A stretch of 64,000 nt of DNA from CAWGXG01 sp963826505 (GCA_963826505.1 CAWGXG010000001.1:354406-418405); one strand, 5' to 3'; positions 9,328 to 18,260 are shown, counted from the stretch's first letter. Program-made: numbers and translations. Notes: generated by a model from the sequence alone, not told the origin.

Positions 9328-10268
9328 GCCAGATTCCGCAGCGACAGGCTTACGGCATGGCCCTGGCCGACTACGGCGACGTGAACTCGGATGTCGTGGT
9401 GCTGGACGCCGACGTATCCTCTTCTACCCTGACGAAGTTTTTCGCCGAGCGATTTCCTGCGCGCTTTTTCAACCTGGGCGTGACCGAAGCGTCGATGGTC
9501 GATGTCGGGGTGGGGTTGGCGCTGGGCGGCGCGATCCCGTTCGTCAACACCTTCGCCGCCCTGCTGACGCTGCGCGCCTGCGAGCAGATTCGCACCTGCG
9601 TGGCCTATGCCCATACCAACGTCAAGCTGGTGGGCGGCTATTCGGGACTGTCGGATTACAAAGACGGTCCGACGCACTTCGCGCTCAACGATGTGGCGCT
9701 CATGCGCGCCATGCCGGGGATGCTGGTCGTCACGCCCGCCGATAACGTCGAAGCGGCCAAAATGGTCGCGGCCATCGCTGAGTATGACGGCCCGGTCTAC
9801 ATGCGCATCAGCCGCGCCGTCGTGCCGGACGTGTTCGACAATTCGCACGTGATCACACTGGGTAAGGGCGTGACAGTGTGCCAGGGCAGTGACGCGACCA
9901 TCATCGGATCGGGCAACATGGTCGGGCGCTGCGTTCAAGCGGCGGATGCTCTGGCCCGCGAAAATATCCACGCCCGCGTGCTGTCGCTGCATACGCTCAA
10001 GCCACTGGATGTCGATCTGATTCGTCAGGCGGCGGAAGAAACCGGCGCGCTGGTCACTGCCGAGGATCACTCGATTATCGGCGGAGTGGGCAGCGCGGTG
10101 GCCGAGGCGCTGGCCGGGCACTGTCCGGCTCCGGTGGAGTTTATCGGACTGAACGACACATTTGCCGAAACCGGTCCCGACACCGAAACGCTGATGGATG
10201 CGTGCGGGCTGTCGGTGGCCGACATCGTCGCGGCGACAAAGCGCGCCATGCAGCGCAAAACGCGCTGA
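9324..10268 (+). CDS. Transketolase, C-terminal subunit
   Basis: Pyrimidine-binding and C-terminal domains of the split transketolase (314 residues). The segment FFNLGVTEASMVDVGVGLAL holds the Glu that activates TPP in the family. GYSGLSDYKDGPTHFALNDVALMRAMPGM is the conserved loop after it. The final domain (ARVLSLHTLKPLDVDLI, EDHSIIGGVGSAVAE) is typical. It overlaps the N-terminal subunit gene by 4 bases and is followed 27 bases later by the IlvD/Edd dehydratase. No phosphosugar kinase is seen in the locus, so the substrate may arrive already acidic or the kinase may be elsewhere. Confidence 0.88.
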   Translation: MSQIPQRQAYGMALADYGDVNSDVVVLDADVSSSTLTKFFAERFPARFFNLGVTEASMVDVGVGLALGGAIPFVNTFAALLTLRACEQIRTCVAYAHTNVKLVGGYSGLSDYKDGPTHFALNDVALMRAMPGMLVVTPADNVEAAKMVAAIAEYDGPVYMRISRAVVPDVFDNSHVITLGKGVTVCQGSDATIIGSGNMVGRCVQAADALARENIHARVLSLHTLKPLDVDLIRQAAEETGALVTAEDHSIIGGVGSAVAEALAGHCPAPVEFIGLNDTFAETGPDTETLMDACGLSVADIVAATKRAMQRKTR

Positions 10269-10295
10269 CGCGGCGAGAGAGTGGATTGAGAGATA

Positions 10296-12014
10296 ATGGC
10301 ACCGCGTGGTCTGGCTAACCGGCTGACAGAATACGGCGACTCTGAGATGGCGCTGTATTTGCGGCGTTCGTTTGCCCGTTCGATGGGCTTCAGCTGTCAC
10401 GCCCTGGGCAAGCCGGTCGTCGGCATCGTGAATACCTTCAGCGAGCTGAACAACTGTCACCGTGGGCTGCGCGAGTTGGCCGAAGCCGTCAAGCGCGGCG
10501 TGTGGCAGGCCGGGGGTCTGCCGCTGGAATTCCCGGTGATCTCGCTGGGCGAAATGTTTCTCCATCCCACGAGCATGATGTATCGCAATCTGATGGCGAT
10601 GGACGTCGAAGCCATGCTGCGCGCCCAGCCGTTGGACGCGGTGGTGCTGTTGGGCGGCTGCGATAAGACGCTGCCCGCTCTGCTGATGGGAGCCGCCAGC
10701 GCGGGACTGCCCGCGATCGTGGTCGCCGCCGGGCCGATGCTGCCCGGCGATTACCAGGGGGAACGCGTCGGCGCGTGCACGGACTGTCGCCGTTTCTGGG
10801 CGCAGTACCGCCAGGGCACGATGGATGCCAGCACCATTCACCAGGTCGAGGGCGAGCTAGTCCCCACGGCTGGGACATGCGGTGTGATGGGCACGGCCAG
10901 CACCATGGCGTGCCTGGTCGAAGCCCTGGGCATGATGCTGCCCGGCGGGGCGAGTGTGCCCGCCGTTTACGCGGGCCGCCTGCGACACGGCGAGCTGAGC
11001 GGCTACCGGGCGGTCGAATTGGCGCACGAAAATCTGACGCCGGACCAGATCATGACGCCCGCCGCCTTCGATAATGCGCTGGTGGTCTTGCAGGCCATCG
11101 GCGGCTCGACCAACGCCATCATCCACCTGACGGCCCTGGCGGGGCGTCTCGGCCAGCGGCTCGACCTGGGGCGGCTGGATGCTTTCAGTGAGACGGTGCC
11201 GCTGCTGGTCGATCTCAAACCGTCCGGCCAGCATTACATGGCCGATTTCCACCGCGCGGGCGGAATGCCGGTCGTGCTGCAGGAACTCAAGCCGCACCTC
11301 CAGCCCGACGTCTGCACCGTGTCTGGCCTGATGCTCGGCGAAGTGATGGATCCGGCATACCAATACCCGGATTGGCAGGATGTGATCCGGCCCGCCGCGA
11401 ATCCGTTCCAACCGCGCGGCTCGCTGGTGGTGCTCAAGGGCAGCCTGTGCCCGGATGGGGCCGTGCTCAAACGCTCGGCGGCCAGCCCGGACCTGCTCAA
11501 AACGACCGGGCGGGCGGTAGTCTTCACCTCGCTGCAGGATCTCGCGGATCGCATCGACGCGCCCGATCTCGACGTGACTCCGCAGGATATTCTCGTCCTG
11601 CAAAACGCGGGGCCAATCGGCGCACCGGGCATGCCGGAAGCGGGCTGCCTGCCGATCCCCAAGAAACTGGCGGGCGTGCGCGACATGGTCCGCATTTCGG
11701 ACGCGCGTATGAGCGGCACGGCGTTTGGCACGGTGGTGCTGCATGTATCGCCCGAGGCCGCCGTCCAGGGACCATTGGGATTGGTGCGCGATGGCGATTC
11801 GATCACGCTGGATGTAGAACACCGCTCGCTCGATCTGCTGGTGACGGAGAGCGAGCTAGCGAGGCGGCGGGCAGATCATTCGCCCAGCCCTGCGCGGTTC
11901 ACGCGGGGTTATGAGCGGCTGTACGTCCAACACGTGCAGCAAGCCCATCTGGGCGCGGATTTTGACTTTTTGCAGCACGACGCGCTGTTGGCCAGCGCGG
12001 ACGAGGCACCTTGA
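10296..12014 (+). CDS. IlvD/Edd-family dehydratase (sugar-acid dehydratase-like)
   Basis: A 572-residue iron-sulfur dehydratase. The three cluster Cys segments are visible: ELNNCHRG (near residue 52), LGGCDKTLPALLMG (near 124) and TAGTCGVMGTASTMA (near 195). ARMSGTAFGTVVLHVSPEAA near the C-terminus is the signature found in pentonate dehydratases (arabinonate/xylonate type) as well as DHAD. The neighbours (dehydrogenase, aldehyde dehydrogenase, sugar ABC transporter) favour an aldonate over 2,3-dihydroxy-isovalerate. It ends the enzyme run; a structured non-coding stretch and then the transporter genes follow. Confidence 0.85.
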   Translation: MAPRGLANRLTEYGDSEMALYLRRSFARSMGFSCHALGKPVVGIVNTFSELNNCHRGLRELAEAVKRGVWQAGGLPLEFPVISLGEMFLHPTSMMYRNLMAMDVEAMLRAQPLDAVVLLGGCDKTLPALLMGAASAGLPAIVVAAGPMLPGDYQGERVGACTDCRRFWAQYRQGTMDASTIHQVEGELVPTAGTCGVMGTASTMACLVEALGMMLPGGASVPAVYAGRLRHGELSGYRAVELAHENLTPDQIMTPAAFDNALVVLQAIGGSTNAIIHLTALAGRLGQRLDLGRLDAFSETVPLLVDLKPSGQHYMADFHRAGGMPVVLQELKPHLQPDVCTVSGLMLGEVMDPAYQYPDWQDVIRPAANPFQPRGSLVVLKGSLCPDGAVLKRSAASPDLLKTTGRAVVFTSLQDLADRIDAPDLDVTPQDILVLQNAGPIGAPGMPEAGCLPIPKKLAGVRDMVRISDARMSGTAFGTVVLHVSPEAAVQGPLGLVRDGDSITLDVEHRSLDLLVTESELARRRADHSPSPARFTRGYERLYVQHVQQAHLGADFDFLQHDALLASADEAP

Positions 12015-12291
12015 AAACAGTCTGAACGCGGCACGGGCTGATGCCTGTATAACGCGCTTAGTGACGTCGCAGCACGCGCATAGTCGATGATCGGATTGGC
12101 TGGTGTTTCTCTGGCAGGCTGCCCGGCAACGGGTGACCGGCCCTGGTAGAAGGAGGTGGCATTAGCGACAGCCGGTAGCAGGCTCTAGTCGTGCGAGGAC
12201 CGTACACCGGCAGCCCAAAAGGTGTTACAAACCCGTTCAGGCAGGTAGAGCTACCCAAACGAATGATAAGTTCCAGGAGAGAAAAAACATA
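12015..12291 (+). other. Non-coding 277-base gap, possibly a structured RNA or intron relic
   Basis: No convincing gene. It holds several short helices: CCCG-GCAA-CGGG with a GNRA loop at 12122-12133, separated CCGGT and ACCGG segments near 12171 and 12209, and GGTAG/CTACC near 12245. The G+C-rich, helix-rich look resembles part of a group II intron or a leader RNA, but I could not match it to a known family. A ribosome site (CCAGGAGAG) for the binding-protein gene lies at its 3' end. Confidence 0.35.
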
Positions 12292-13551
12292 ATGTCCAAG
12301 AAACGCCTCATTCATTTAGTGATTTTGACCGCGATCTTGTTGTCGTTCAATGCTATGGCCGTCAGCGCGCAGAGCGGGATCAGCATCGTACACTACTTCA
12401 GCGATGCTCTCGGCCAGCAGACTATGGGCGAAATCCTCGATGGTTTCAACGCCGCCAATCCGGATTATAAAGTCGAGGACAACTCCGCCGGGCACGAGGA
12501 CTTCAAGACGCAAATCCTGGTGACGATTGCCGGTGATAATCCTCCGGACATCTTCTCCTACTGGGCCGGTGCCCGCACGCAGTTCATCGTGGATGCTGAT
12601 CGCCTGATGCCGCTGGATGATTTCTGGGCCGCGAACAATCTGGACGACTTCATTCCGGCTGGCGTCAAGTCTGCCGCCGTCTACAACGACCATATCTACA
12701 ACATCCCGATGAACGTCCACATCATCGGCTTCTTCTATAACCCCAAAGTCATGGAAGCGGCTGGAATCATGGCCATGCCCACCACCTGGGACGACTTCAT
12801 CGCCATGTGCGAAACCCTGAAGGCGTCCGGCGTGACCCCGATCGCGCTCGGCTCGAGCAATCGCTGGCCCGCGCAATACTGGTTTGACTACACCATCTCG
12901 CGCACCGCTGGCCCCGAATATCGCCAGAAACTGATGGCCGGTGAAGCCAAATACACCGATCCCGAAGTTGAGACCGCGATGGGCTACTGGAAACAACTGA
13001 CGGACGCCGGGTACTTTGTCCCGGATGCCAATGCCTATGACTGGGACGTGGCCGCCAACATGGTCGCGAACGGCGATGCCGCTATGACCCTGATGGGCAC
13101 CTGGATCACCGGTCTGTGGAACGGCAACGGCCTGGAGCCGATCACCGATTACGACTTCTTCCCGTTCCCGGTCATCAACCCTGATGTGCCGATGGTCGCG
13201 CATGGCTCGATCGACGGCTGGGTTGTCCCGCAGAGCGCCAAGAATCCTGCGGGCGCGGAAGCCCTGTTGAACTGGTTCCTCAGCCCTGAGATTCAGCAGA
13301 AGTGGGCGTTGGGCCAGGGTGCACTCGCGGCCTCGACCGCCATCGACACGTCGGCTTACTCGCCGGTGATGGCGAAGGCAGCGCAGCACCTGTCTGAGGT
13401 CGAGTTCCTGAGCGGCTATGATCTTTCGACCACGCCGCCCATGGCCGAAGGTGGCCTGGACATGTTCGCCATGTTCATGAACGATCCTTCTGGCTTCAAG
13501 GATTACCTGCAGGAAACGCAGGCGATTGCTGACGACGTGTTCGGAAGCTAA
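12292..13551 (+). CDS. ABC transporter sugar-binding protein, exported
   Basis: A 419-residue extracellular solute-binding protein of the family 1 (MalE/UgpB) type. The signal peptide is about residues 1-27, ending AMAVSAQS. The mature part starts ISIVHYFSDALGQQTM and contains IYNIPMNVHIIGFFYNP, MPTTWDDFIAMCETL and GWVVPQSAKNPAGAEALLNWF, all typical of the family. There is no lipobox Cys, so it is not an obvious lipoprotein; it may be held at the surface in another way. It is followed by a strong terminator-like hairpin and then two permease genes, an arrangement that makes far more binding protein than permease. Confidence 0.9.
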   Translation: MSKKRLIHLVILTAILLSFNAMAVSAQSGISIVHYFSDALGQQTMGEILDGFNAANPDYKVEDNSAGHEDFKTQILVTIAGDNPPDIFSYWAGARTQFIVDADRLMPLDDFWAANNLDDFIPAGVKSAAVYNDHIYNIPMNVHIIGFFYNPKVMEAAGIMAMPTTWDDFIAMCETLKASGVTPIALGSSNRWPAQYWFDYTISRTAGPEYRQKLMAGEAKYTDPEVETAMGYWKQLTDAGYFVPDANAYDWDVAANMVANGDAAMTLMGTWITGLWNGNGLEPITDYDFFPFPVINPDVPMVAHGSIDGWVVPQSAKNPAGAEALLNWFLSPEIQQKWALGQGALAASTAIDTSAYSPVMAKAAQHLSEVEFLSGYDLSTTPPMAEGGLDMFAMFMNDPSGFKDYLQETQAIADDVFGS

Positions 13552-13571
13552 CGTTTGATCGTATACTGAGC

Positions 13572-13609
13572 GTACCTGGGGCAGGGCTTGTCCTGCCCCA
13601 GGTACTTTT
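13572..13609 (+). terminator. Intra-operon terminator/attenuator after the binding-protein gene
   Basis: A perfect 14-bp stem (GTACCTGGGGCAGG with CCTGCCCCAGGTAC), 6-base loop, then TTTTGAGTT. It lies between the binding protein and the permease genes, so partial read-through would set their ratio. Confidence 0.75.
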
Positions 13610-13664
13610 GAGTTATGCCGTTAACACGCTCTGGACCTCTCTGGGCGGCTGGGAGACATAATAG

Positions 13665-14546
13665 GTGACCCGAGAACGACGGATGTGGGCTTTTCTATTC
13701 CTGGTAGTGCCGGTCAGTATCTATCTGATCGTGGTGATCTACCCGCTGCTGTCCTCGTTTTACTTCAGCTTCACCGATTGGAATGGATTTAGCGCACATT
13801 ACAAATTTGTAGGTTTAGATAACTTTAAGCGGATGAAGACTGATCGCTTGTTTCGCAACGCCATCGAAAATACGGTTGTGTGGACGATCGCCGCGGTGGT
13901 TCTGCCGACGGTGGGTGGGCTGCTGCTCGCGCTGGCACTCCACGAACGGGGCATTTTGTCCCGACTATACAAGTCGCTGTTTTACCTCCCGATCTGCCTG
14001 TCGCTGGTGGTGATCGGCCAGGTGTGGATTTGGATTTACCAACCCGGGTTCGGGCTGTTGAACGTCTTTCTGGATAACGCCGGGTTGAGCAGTCTGTCGC
14101 GCGCCTGGTTGGCCAAACCCGATACCGCCCTGGGGTCGGTCATCGCGGCCTGGACATGGCAGCAAATCGCGCTGGCGATGGTCATCTTTCTGGCCGGGCT
14201 CACGGCTGTGCCCAAGGAACTGACCGAGGCCGCCGAGATTGACGGGGCGGGATATTGGCGGACGGTCCGTCACATCGTGATTCCGCTGCTGCGCCCGGCG
14301 TCGATCGTCGTGATCGCGCTGGCGGTGATTAACTCGCTCAAAAGCTTCGACATTCTTTACATGATGACCAAAGGTGGCCCGTTCCACTCGTCCGACAATC
14401 TGGCCATGATGATGTACAACGAATCATTTCAGAAATACCGCATGGGCTACGGCAGCGCGGTCGCGGTGGTGCTGTTCATAATCACGCTGGTGGTCATCAC
14501 GTTCTATTTCCGTCAACAACGTGGGCTGGAGCAACTCTATGACTGA
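13665..14546 (+). CDS. ABC transporter permease, MalF/UgpA type
   Basis: A 293-residue inner-membrane permease with about six hydrophobic segments. The cytoplasmic EAA loop reads EAAEIDGAGYWRTVRHIVIP, the docking site for the ATPase. The GTG start at 13665 has GGGAGA about 9 bases upstream. Its stop overlaps the ATG of the next permease by 8 bases. No ATPase gene lies in the locus; many Chloroflexota and Firmicutes use a shared MsmK-type ATPase encoded elsewhere. Confidence 0.9.
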   Translation: MTRERRMWAFLFLVVPVSIYLIVVIYPLLSSFYFSFTDWNGFSAHYKFVGLDNFKRMKTDRLFRNAIENTVVWTIAAVVLPTVGGLLLALALHERGILSRLYKSLFYLPICLSLVVIGQVWIWIYQPGFGLLNVFLDNAGLSSLSRAWLAKPDTALGSVIAAWTWQQIALAMVIFLAGLTAVPKELTEAAEIDGAGYWRTVRHIVIPLLRPASIVVIALAVINSLKSFDILYMMTKGGPFHSSDNLAMMMYNESFQKYRMGYGSAVAVVLFIITLVVITFYFRQQRGLEQLYD

Positions 14547-15426
14547 AGCAACACGCGCCGCAGCGCTGCACGCGCCTTCGAACGCGGCTCGCGTACCGGC
14601 TTCGCGTCGGATACGTACGGTGGTCTTGTATGTCTTGCTCACGCTGCTGTTGGTGATCTATTCACTGCCCAGCCTGGGCGTTGTACTGACGTCACTGAAA
14701 TCCAACGCGGAGATCGCACGCGAGGGCGTGTGGAATCTGCCGGACAACGTGAGTTTCCAGAACTTCCACGATGCCTGGGTAGAAGGCAAGGCAGGGAAGT
14801 ACATCGTCAACTCGCTCAAGGTCACGATCCCGGCCACGCTCGTGTCGATCATGCTCGGCATTCTGACCGGCTATACCCTGGCCAAGCTGGCCTTTCGCGG
14901 CAGCGAGTACCTGTTTATTTTCCTGGTGGCCGGGCTGTTCATCCCGCCGCAAGTCGTGATGATCCCGCTGTTCCGCCTGTTCAACAGTTGGGGGCTGTAC
15001 GACACGCTGTGGCCGATGATTATCGTGCATATTGGGTTCGGAATCCCGATCTGCACGCTGGTGATGAAGAACTTTTTCGCCACGATCCCGACCGCGATCC
15101 GCGAGGCGGCCATCATCGACGGCGCGAACGAGCTGATGGTCCTGGTGCGGGTGATGGTCCCGCTGTCCCTGCCGTCGATGGCGGTCCTGGCGACGCTTCA
15201 GTTCACGTGGATTTGGAACGATTTCCTGTGGCCGGTCATCTTCACCCGCTCGGACTCGGCGCGGACGATCATGTTCGGGCTGGCGTCATTGCGCGGGCAG
15301 TACAGCGTGGCTTATGGCACGCAGTCGGCGATGGCGGTGTTTGCCAGCATCCCGACGCTGCTCATTTTCATCTTCTTCCAGAAGTATTTCATCCGCGGCC
15401 TGACGCTTGGCTCGGTGAAGGGCTAA
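14539..15426 (+). CDS. ABC transporter permease, MalG/UgpE type
   Basis: A permease of 295 residues, the second membrane subunit of the importer. It has an N-terminal helix (VVLYVLLTLLLVIYSLPSL), the EAA loop EAAIIDGANELMVLVRVMVP and a C-terminal KYFIRGLTLGSVKG that is classic for MalG-type proteins. ATG 14539 follows GGAG by about 8 bases and overlaps the previous gene. It ends 5 bases before the convergent Rieske gene stop, so the two operons meet tail to tail. Confidence 0.9.
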   Translation: MTEATRAAALHAPSNAARVPASRRIRTVVLYVLLTLLLVIYSLPSLGVVLTSLKSNAEIAREGVWNLPDNVSFQNFHDAWVEGKAGKYIVNSLKVTIPATLVSIMLGILTGYTLAKLAFRGSEYLFIFLVAGLFIPPQVVMIPLFRLFNSWGLYDTLWPMIIVHIGFGIPICTLVMKNFFATIPTAIREAAIIDGANELMVLVRVMVPLSLPSMAVLATLQFTWIWNDFLWPVIFTRSDSARTIMFGLASLRGQYSVAYGTQSAMAVFASIPTLLIFIFFQKYFIRGLTLGSVKG

Positions 15427-15431
15427 GCCCC

Positions 15432-15848
15432 TCAGGTCAGGAACAGGCGCAGATCGCCGTCGCTATCCTCTTCGACGCGCAGGGCGGGCAGTGCTTGCTT
15501 GGCGGGGCCGTGTAGGAGGTTGCCGGACGAGTCGTAGCGCGAGCCGTGACACGGGCAGACGAACCCGCTGCCCTTCTGTTCGACGGTGCAGCCCAGGTGG
15601 GTACACACCAAACTCACTGCGGAAAAACCGTCTTCGTCGTGGATCAGCACGGCTGGGACGTCCGGCAGCAGCGTATGCGTCCCGAGCGGGTACTCCTGGG
15701 CAGCACCCAGGTCGATATCGGTTGGGGCGCTCAATTCCGCCTGAAACCCCAGGAAGCGGACCAATCCATCCAGGCTGAGCAGACCGCTCACCGCTAGCAG
15801 GGCGGTGGTGGTCATCTTCAAAACATCACGGCGGCGATATTCAGACAT
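15432..15848 (-). CDS. Rieske iron-sulfur protein
   Basis: A 138-residue Rieske protein with a twin-arginine-like N-terminus (YRRRDVLK) and one anchor helix (about 12-32). The cluster ligands are in CTHLGC and CPCHGS, the latter carrying the Ser that raises redox potential in high-potential Rieske proteins. It is the last gene of a ten-gene operon and follows the nine-heme cytochrome by about 53 bases. With the cytochrome b gene two positions upstream it would make a bc-type quinol oxidase core, with the multiheme cytochrome taking the place of cytochrome c1. Confidence 0.92.
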   Translation of the reverse strand: MSEYRRRDVLKMTTTALLAVSGLLSLDGLVRFLGFQAELSAPTDIDLGAAQEYPLGTHTLLPDVPAVLIHDEDGFSAVSLVCTHLGCTVEQKGSGFVCPCHGSRYDSSGNLLHGPAKQALPALRVEEDSDGDLRLFLT

Positions 15849-15901
15849 AAGCGCTCACATCATCCTTCGAACTGTCCCAAGTTAACGATTTCCATCAACT
15901 C

Positions 15902-17149
15902 CTAGCGTTCCACGGCATGGCATGCATGGCAATACTGCGAATTCTGCTGCTGCGGGTCCTGCTGGCATTGCGTACCCATCACCGGGCGGAAGGTGAACGT
16001 CTGACCGGTGGCTTTGCCGGTGAGCGTGTAGGTGCCGTCCGGCAGAACGCGCGTGTTCCACAGCGGCTCGCCCTGCTCGGTGGCGAGGATCACGTCGCCG
16101 ACCTGGAGCTCCACGACTGGGTTGAGAAAGGCCAGCTTGACGGCGAGCTCGTCCTCGCTGGCGATGGTGTAGGTTTGCGGCAGCTCGGTCAGCGTGCCGT
16201 GACACGTTTTGCACTGCACATATTGGATGTCGCCCATGCTGGAATGAATATCGCCGTCGCCCATGACCTCGACGCGCGTGTGGCAGTCGATGCAGTCCAG
16301 CGTCCATTCGCAGCGGGTGAACTGGGCGATCGGCTGGTAATAGTCGTGCAAGCGATCGGTGGGCGTGTCGCTGCGTGGCTCAAAGGTCATCGAGCGCAAA
16401 TCATAGTTGCCCCGGTTGTGGCACGTGTTGCACTGTGTGTACGGAATGGCGGTCGTCAGGTGGTGGATCTGACCTTCGGGCGCGCTGGTGATGTCGGGCG
16501 TGTGGCAAGCCGCGCAGCCGGTCAGACGCGCGAACGCGTCGCCATCCGGAGGTTCAGCGCCGATGTGGCAGGTGAGGCAGTTTTCGCCAAACAGGTGGAC
16601 CGATGGGTTGGACATTTGTGAGACATCAAGCGCGGCGAGTGCGGCGACACCGGTGCTCGTCGTGACGTCATCATCGGCCACAGCGTAAACGCCGAATTGG
16701 GCGGTCAGGCTGGGCTGCGCGCCGAACGTGTACAGTATATTTGCGATCGCCCCGGCGTAAGTCGCCTGGACGCTGGTCGTCACGCGCTGGATGTGATCCT
16801 GATACTCCTGTGGGCTGCCGCTGTGACAGTTGCCGCCGCCACAGGATTGTTCGACCACGGTCAGATCGGAGGGATTCGCGCCGCCGCGCAGGGTGCTGTG
16901 CGCCAGATCGGCGTTGAGCGCCAGCCGTTCGCCGCCGTGACACACCACGCAGCCAAAGGTCTCGACCGGATGCGCGGCGCTGATTTCGGGTAGATCGCCG
17001 TGACAGGTGAGGCAGTATTCGGCTTCGCCGGTCAGCGTGGGAGTCAGCGCCACCGGCCGGGTGCGCCGCGCCTCGACCCACCAGGCCAGTAGCAAGGCTC
17101 CCAACAGCAGGGCGGCAGCGAGTACGATCGAGCGGCGCGGCGTCATCAT
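15902..17149 (-). CDS. Membrane-anchored nine-heme cytochrome c
   Basis: A 415-residue protein with one N-terminal helix (about residues 8-24) and a long extracytoplasmic part. Eight CxxCH heme sites are visible (CLTCH, CVVCH, CLTCH, CAACH, CNTCH, CIDCH, CKTCH, CHACH). A ninth unusual site has four residues between the Cys (CGGGNCH), as known in cytochrome c3. Its ATG at 17149 overlaps the cytochrome b stop as ATGA. A long heme-free segment (about residues 330-395) lies before the last heme. The role is inferred to be electron transfer between the b/Rieske pair or the molybdoenzyme and a terminal acceptor. Confidence 0.9.
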   Translation of the reverse strand: MMTPRRSIVLAAALLLGALLLAWWVEARRTRPVALTPTLTGEAEYCLTCHGDLPEISAAHPVETFGCVVCHGGERLALNADLAHSTLRGGANPSDLTVVEQSCGGGNCHSGSPQEYQDHIQRVTTSVQATYAGAIANILYTFGAQPSLTAQFGVYAVADDDVTTSTGVAALAALDVSQMSNPSVHLFGENCLTCHIGAEPPDGDAFARLTGCAACHTPDITSAPEGQIHHLTTAIPYTQCNTCHNRGNYDLRSMTFEPRSDTPTDRLHDYYQPIAQFTRCEWTLDCIDCHTRVEVMGDGDIHSSMGDIQYVQCKTCHGTLTELPQTYTIASEDELAVKLAFLNPVVELQVGDVILATEQGEPLWNTRVLPDGTYTLTGKATGQTFTFRPVMGTQCQQDPQQQNSQYCHACHAVER

Positions 17150-18183
17150 GCTCCACCTGACAGCCAGGCGAGCAGCGTCAAGGCCAGCACCAGCACGCCG
17201 ATCGCGGACAGAATCAACTGCGCCAACCGGTTTGACTTGGGAAACCAGCGCCCCAGCTCGCGTTCGTCGGGCGGGGGGAGCAGGTAAGGAATAGCCGCCA
17301 GCACGGCCAGCACGGCCAGCGGAGCCAGCACGCCCCACACGAACGGATCGCCCCAGGTGAGCATGCGCTGCACCCACAGAAAAAACCACGGGGCGCGCAC
17401 GTCGCCGGAAACGGCGGAAAGCTCCGTGATCGGCGCGGCAATTGGGGCGGGGGCGAAGCTGGCCGTGAGAATCAGCGCGGCGCTGGTCATCAACATGGCG
17501 AATGCTTCGCGGCGCACCAGCTCGACGCGCGTGATCCGCGCGCGATCGGAGCGCAGCGCCGGGGGCGGCACGGCGATTCCGCCGTCACGCCGCACGCGGA
17601 ACAGGTGCCAGCCCATGATCAGCACGGCGATTAGCATCAGGCCGAAGATGTGCCAGGCGTAGAAGCGGGTCAACGTGGCAGGGCCGGGCCGCGATCCGCC
17701 CACGACAATGGCATGCAGGCTGTCGCCGATAGCGGGAATGGTCTTGAGCAGATTGGTGCCGACCACCAGCGCCCACTGAATACCCTGGTCCCAACGCAGA
17801 ACGTAACCGGTGAAATTCAGCAGAACGGCCAGCACGAACAGCGCCAGTCCTAACAGCGCGTTGAAGCGGCGCGGCGGACCGTACGCGCCGGTGAACACGA
17901 CCCGCACCAGATGAACCGCCATCACGATCATCAGGAATTGGGCCGCCCAGTAGTGCAGGTTGCGCACCAGTCCGCCCAGGGCCACGTGATAGGTGATGGT
18001 CTGGATCGAGAGCGCGGCCTGATCGGGCGTGGGCGTGTAATAGAACATCTCCAGCGCGCCCGTGACGATCAGCACCAGCACCAGAAAGACGGCGATCCCG
18101 CCCGCGCCCAGAGTGTAACGCCACCGCGCTTGTTGGGCTGGGAGAGTGGGTGGGTGCAGGTGATAGAAGAAGTTTGGGCGCAT
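17146..18183 (-). CDS. Cytochrome b (b6-type with subunit-IV-like C-terminus)
   Basis: A 345-residue membrane protein, about eight helices. The four heme-b His are in two pairs: LHYWAAQFLMIVMAVHLVRV, and SLHAIVVGG with FYAWHIFGLMLIAVLIMGWH. The Q-site region includes NFTGYVLRWDQGIQWA. Helices after residue 215 resemble cytochrome b subunit IV, with PWFFLWVQ in place of the usual PEWYF. No Shine-Dalgarno site is clear before ATG 18183. Its stop overlaps the start of the nine-heme cytochrome. It is the quinone-handling core of a Rieske/b complex encoded beside a Psr-type enzyme. Confidence 0.92.
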   Translation of the reverse strand: MRPNFFYHLHPPTLPAQQARWRYTLGAGGIAVFLVLVLIVTGALEMFYYTPTPDQAALSIQTITYHVALGGLVRNLHYWAAQFLMIVMAVHLVRVVFTGAYGPPRRFNALLGLALFVLAVLLNFTGYVLRWDQGIQWALVVGTNLLKTIPAIGDSLHAIVVGGSRPGPATLTRFYAWHIFGLMLIAVLIMGWHLFRVRRDGGIAVPPPALRSDRARITRVELVRREAFAMLMTSAALILTASFAPAPIAAPITELSAVSGDVRAPWFFLWVQRMLTWGDPFVWGVLAPLAVLAVLAAIPYLLPPPDERELGRWFPKSNRLAQLILSAIGVLVLALTLLAWLSGGA

Positions 18184-18212
18184 GGTGACCGCGTATGGTG
18201 AACGGGGTGGTG

Positions 18213-18243
18213 AAGACCCCCGTCCCGTTGGAACGAGGGTCTT
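18213..18243 (-). terminator. Hairpin between the NrfD and cytochrome b genes
   Basis: AAGACCCTCGT pairs with ACGGGGGTCTT (11 pairs with one G-T) around a 9-base loop, in the only sizeable gap (77 bases) of the operon. There is no T run on the coding strand, so it may stabilise or process the message rather than end it. Confidence 0.4.
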
Positions 18244-18260
18244 TTCAGGTAGTGGGTGGA

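Noticed and set aside
9180..10841. A 553-residue open frame opposite the transketolase and dehydratase genes
   Set aside because: It is antisense to clearly conserved genes and is His/Arg/Gln-rich, as expected for a shadow frame in G+C-rich DNA.
12121..12230. Cobalamin riboswitch before the binding-protein gene
   Set aside because: A GCAACGGG-like segment is present, but the conserved B12 box is not found.
12058..12315. An 85-residue minus-strand frame in the gap before the binding-protein gene
   Set aside because: It has no ribosome site or family match and runs into the start of the binding-protein gene; structured RNA is a better explanation.
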